From contig JAEZAI010000094.1 in assembly GCA_023427825.1 (NCBI GenBank), positions 1-11,852 on the forward strand: a DNA stretch of 11,852 nt. The letters are read 5' to 3'. Under the pieces are notes generated by a model. That model was not told where the DNA came from. It searched no databases and saw only the letters and a list, made by a program, of their open reading frames with translations. Shown here one piece after another: positions 11,208 to 11,852 of this stretch (positions within the stretch are counted from its first letter, which is position 1; every line of letters starts with the position of its first letter). Source of the DNA: Actinomycetes bacterium. Its GTDB lineage: Bacteria > Actinomycetota > Acidimicrobiia > Acidimicrobiales > Microtrichaceae. A program made the position numbers and the translations under genes.

Positions 11208-11852
11208 ATGGACCAGCGATCGTCAGCACCCGCCACGTCGACAGCAGCACCGGATCTCGACGCGCCCTCCACGAGCGACACGGCCGCGCCGGACAGCCGG
11301 ACGATGTCGTTCGGTCCGCTCGAGGTGGAGTTCGACCCGAGCGTGCTGGAACCGCGCCCGTGGACGCTGCTGCAGTCGGAGTGGGCGATCGAGCTGTCCG
11401 GTTCGCTTCCCGAGGGCCCGGTGCTCGAGATGTGCTCCGGCGCCGGTCAGATCGGCCAGGTCGTCGCGTTCACGACCGGGAGGAACCTGGTCCAGGTGGA
11501 CAGCTCGGCCGAAGCCTGCAGCTACGCCACGTCCAACGCCCGTCGGAACGGGCTCACGTCGCAGGTGGAGGTGTACTGCGCGGAGATCCGTGGCGCCGCC
11601 GACCCCGACCTGGGAGCCGGCGCCTTCCCGCTGGTCCTGGCCGACCCGCCGTACCTCCCCACCGCGGAGTGCCGGGAGTTCCCGCTCGATCCGATCGGCG
11701 CGATCGACGGTGGGCCCGACGGGCTGCGGATCGTCGCCTCGATGATCGCCAGCATCGCCCGGCACCTCAGCCCCGAGGGGGTCGCCCTGCTCCAGCTGCG
11801 GGGTCGGTCCCAGGTCCTGCAGGTAGATGGCAGCGCCCGGCAGGACCGGGAG
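11208..11852 (+). CDS. PrmC/HemK-like methyltransferase, N-terminal part (truncated by window end)
   Basis: The frame is open from ATG 11208 to the last base with no stop: 215 residues visible. The first 32 residues are Ser/Thr/Ala/Pro/Asp-rich and low-complexity; then MSFGPLEVEFDPSVLEPRPWTLLQSEWAIEL, a lead-in like PrmC-type enzymes (FDP-x-VL-PR--T). SAM-binding motif I is VLEMCSGAGQIG (72-83; glycine motif with Cys and Ser in place of the usual D-x-G-x-G), and the catalytic loop is LADPPYLP (144-151), that is D-P-P-Y instead of the N-P-P-Y of amide-N methylases. It ends in IDGGPDGL ~170, a common feature of this family, and HLSPEGVALLQLRG. N-methylation of a protein or of nucleic acid would follow from N/D-PPY; the target is unknown. 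GCGGGAAG provides a modest RBS; an in-frame ATG at 11304 is an alternative start. Confidence 0.75.
   Translation, partial: MDQRSSAPATSTAAPDLDAPSTSDTAAPDSRTMSFGPLEVEFDPSVLEPRPWTLLQSEWAIELSGSLPEGPVLEMCSGAGQIGQVVAFTTGRNLVQVDSSAEACSYATSNARRNGLTSQVEVYCAEIRGAADPDLGAGAFPLVLADPPYLPTAECREFPLDPIGAIDGGPDGLRIVASMIASIARHLSPEGVALLQLRGRSQVLQVDGSARQDRE

Noticed and set aside
11223..11765. Minus-strand 180-codon frame at the right end
   Set aside because: It is antisense to the frame with SAM-binding and DPPY motifs, which is open to the window edge; composition is Arg/Gly/Val-rich only.
1..11852. CRISPR array, tRNA, rRNA, insertion sequence or phage gene
   Set aside because: I saw no regularly spaced repeats, cloverleaf-like sequence ending in CCA, terminal inverted repeats or transposase/integrase motifs. 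The only direct repeats found are the 20-bp pair at 6626/6869 and the 11-bp tandem unit at 2453.

Overview
The window is very GC-rich, with strong G/C bias at third codon positions, several GTG starts, TANNNT-type -10 boxes placed only a few bases before start codons, and a likely F420-dependent (Ddn-like) protein. This fits Actinomycetota. The mix of DUF1697, YbdK-type ligase, F420-family, SnoaL-like and DUF6766-like genes would suit Acidimicrobiia, but that assignment is inference. I see no rRNA, tRNA, CRISPR array, phage gene or transposase.

Layout. Bases 1-2442 (+): the end of an SRPBCC-like protein overlaps the start of an SDR oxidoreductase; then a DUF1697 protein and a class I SAM methyltransferase, each behind its own apparently leaderless promoter. 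Bases 2477-4370 (-): a TetR regulator is translationally coupled to an Old-Yellow-Enzyme-type flavin oxidoreductase with a C-terminal cysteine cluster; a small inverted repeat sits in the regulator's promoter. Bases 4484-6576: a second SDR (-) diverges from a YbdK-family carboxylate-amine ligase (+). Bases 6577-6888: a short fragment resembling the C-terminus of DUF6766 proteins lies between two identical 20-bp direct repeats. Bases 6864-8560 (-): a likely operon of a secreted SnoaL-like protein, a SnoaL-like lipoprotein and a Ddn-type F420-dependent reductase. Bases 8737-9294 (+): a divergent TetR regulator, separated from that operon by a gap holding a 24-bp near-perfect palindrome, the clearest operator in the window. 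Bases 9341-11143 (-): a membrane-attached GT2 glycosyltransferase followed by a two-domain VOC (glyoxalase-like) protein. Bases 11208-11852 (+): the start of a PrmC/HemK-like methyltransferase cut by the window edge.

How the genes work together. Two regulator-plus-target units stand out. One is TetR-OYE (autoregulated, overlapping genes). The other is TetR with a divergent operon of two exported NTF2-fold paralogues plus an F420-type reductase. Both look like small-molecule-responsive modules, but the ligands and substrates cannot be read from sequence. The remaining genes are ordinary metabolic or housekeeping types in short, independent transcription units. The least routine items are the exported tandem SnoaL pair with its palindromic operator, and the repeat-flanked DUF6766 fragment. 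I found no convincing defence, secretion or biosynthetic system.
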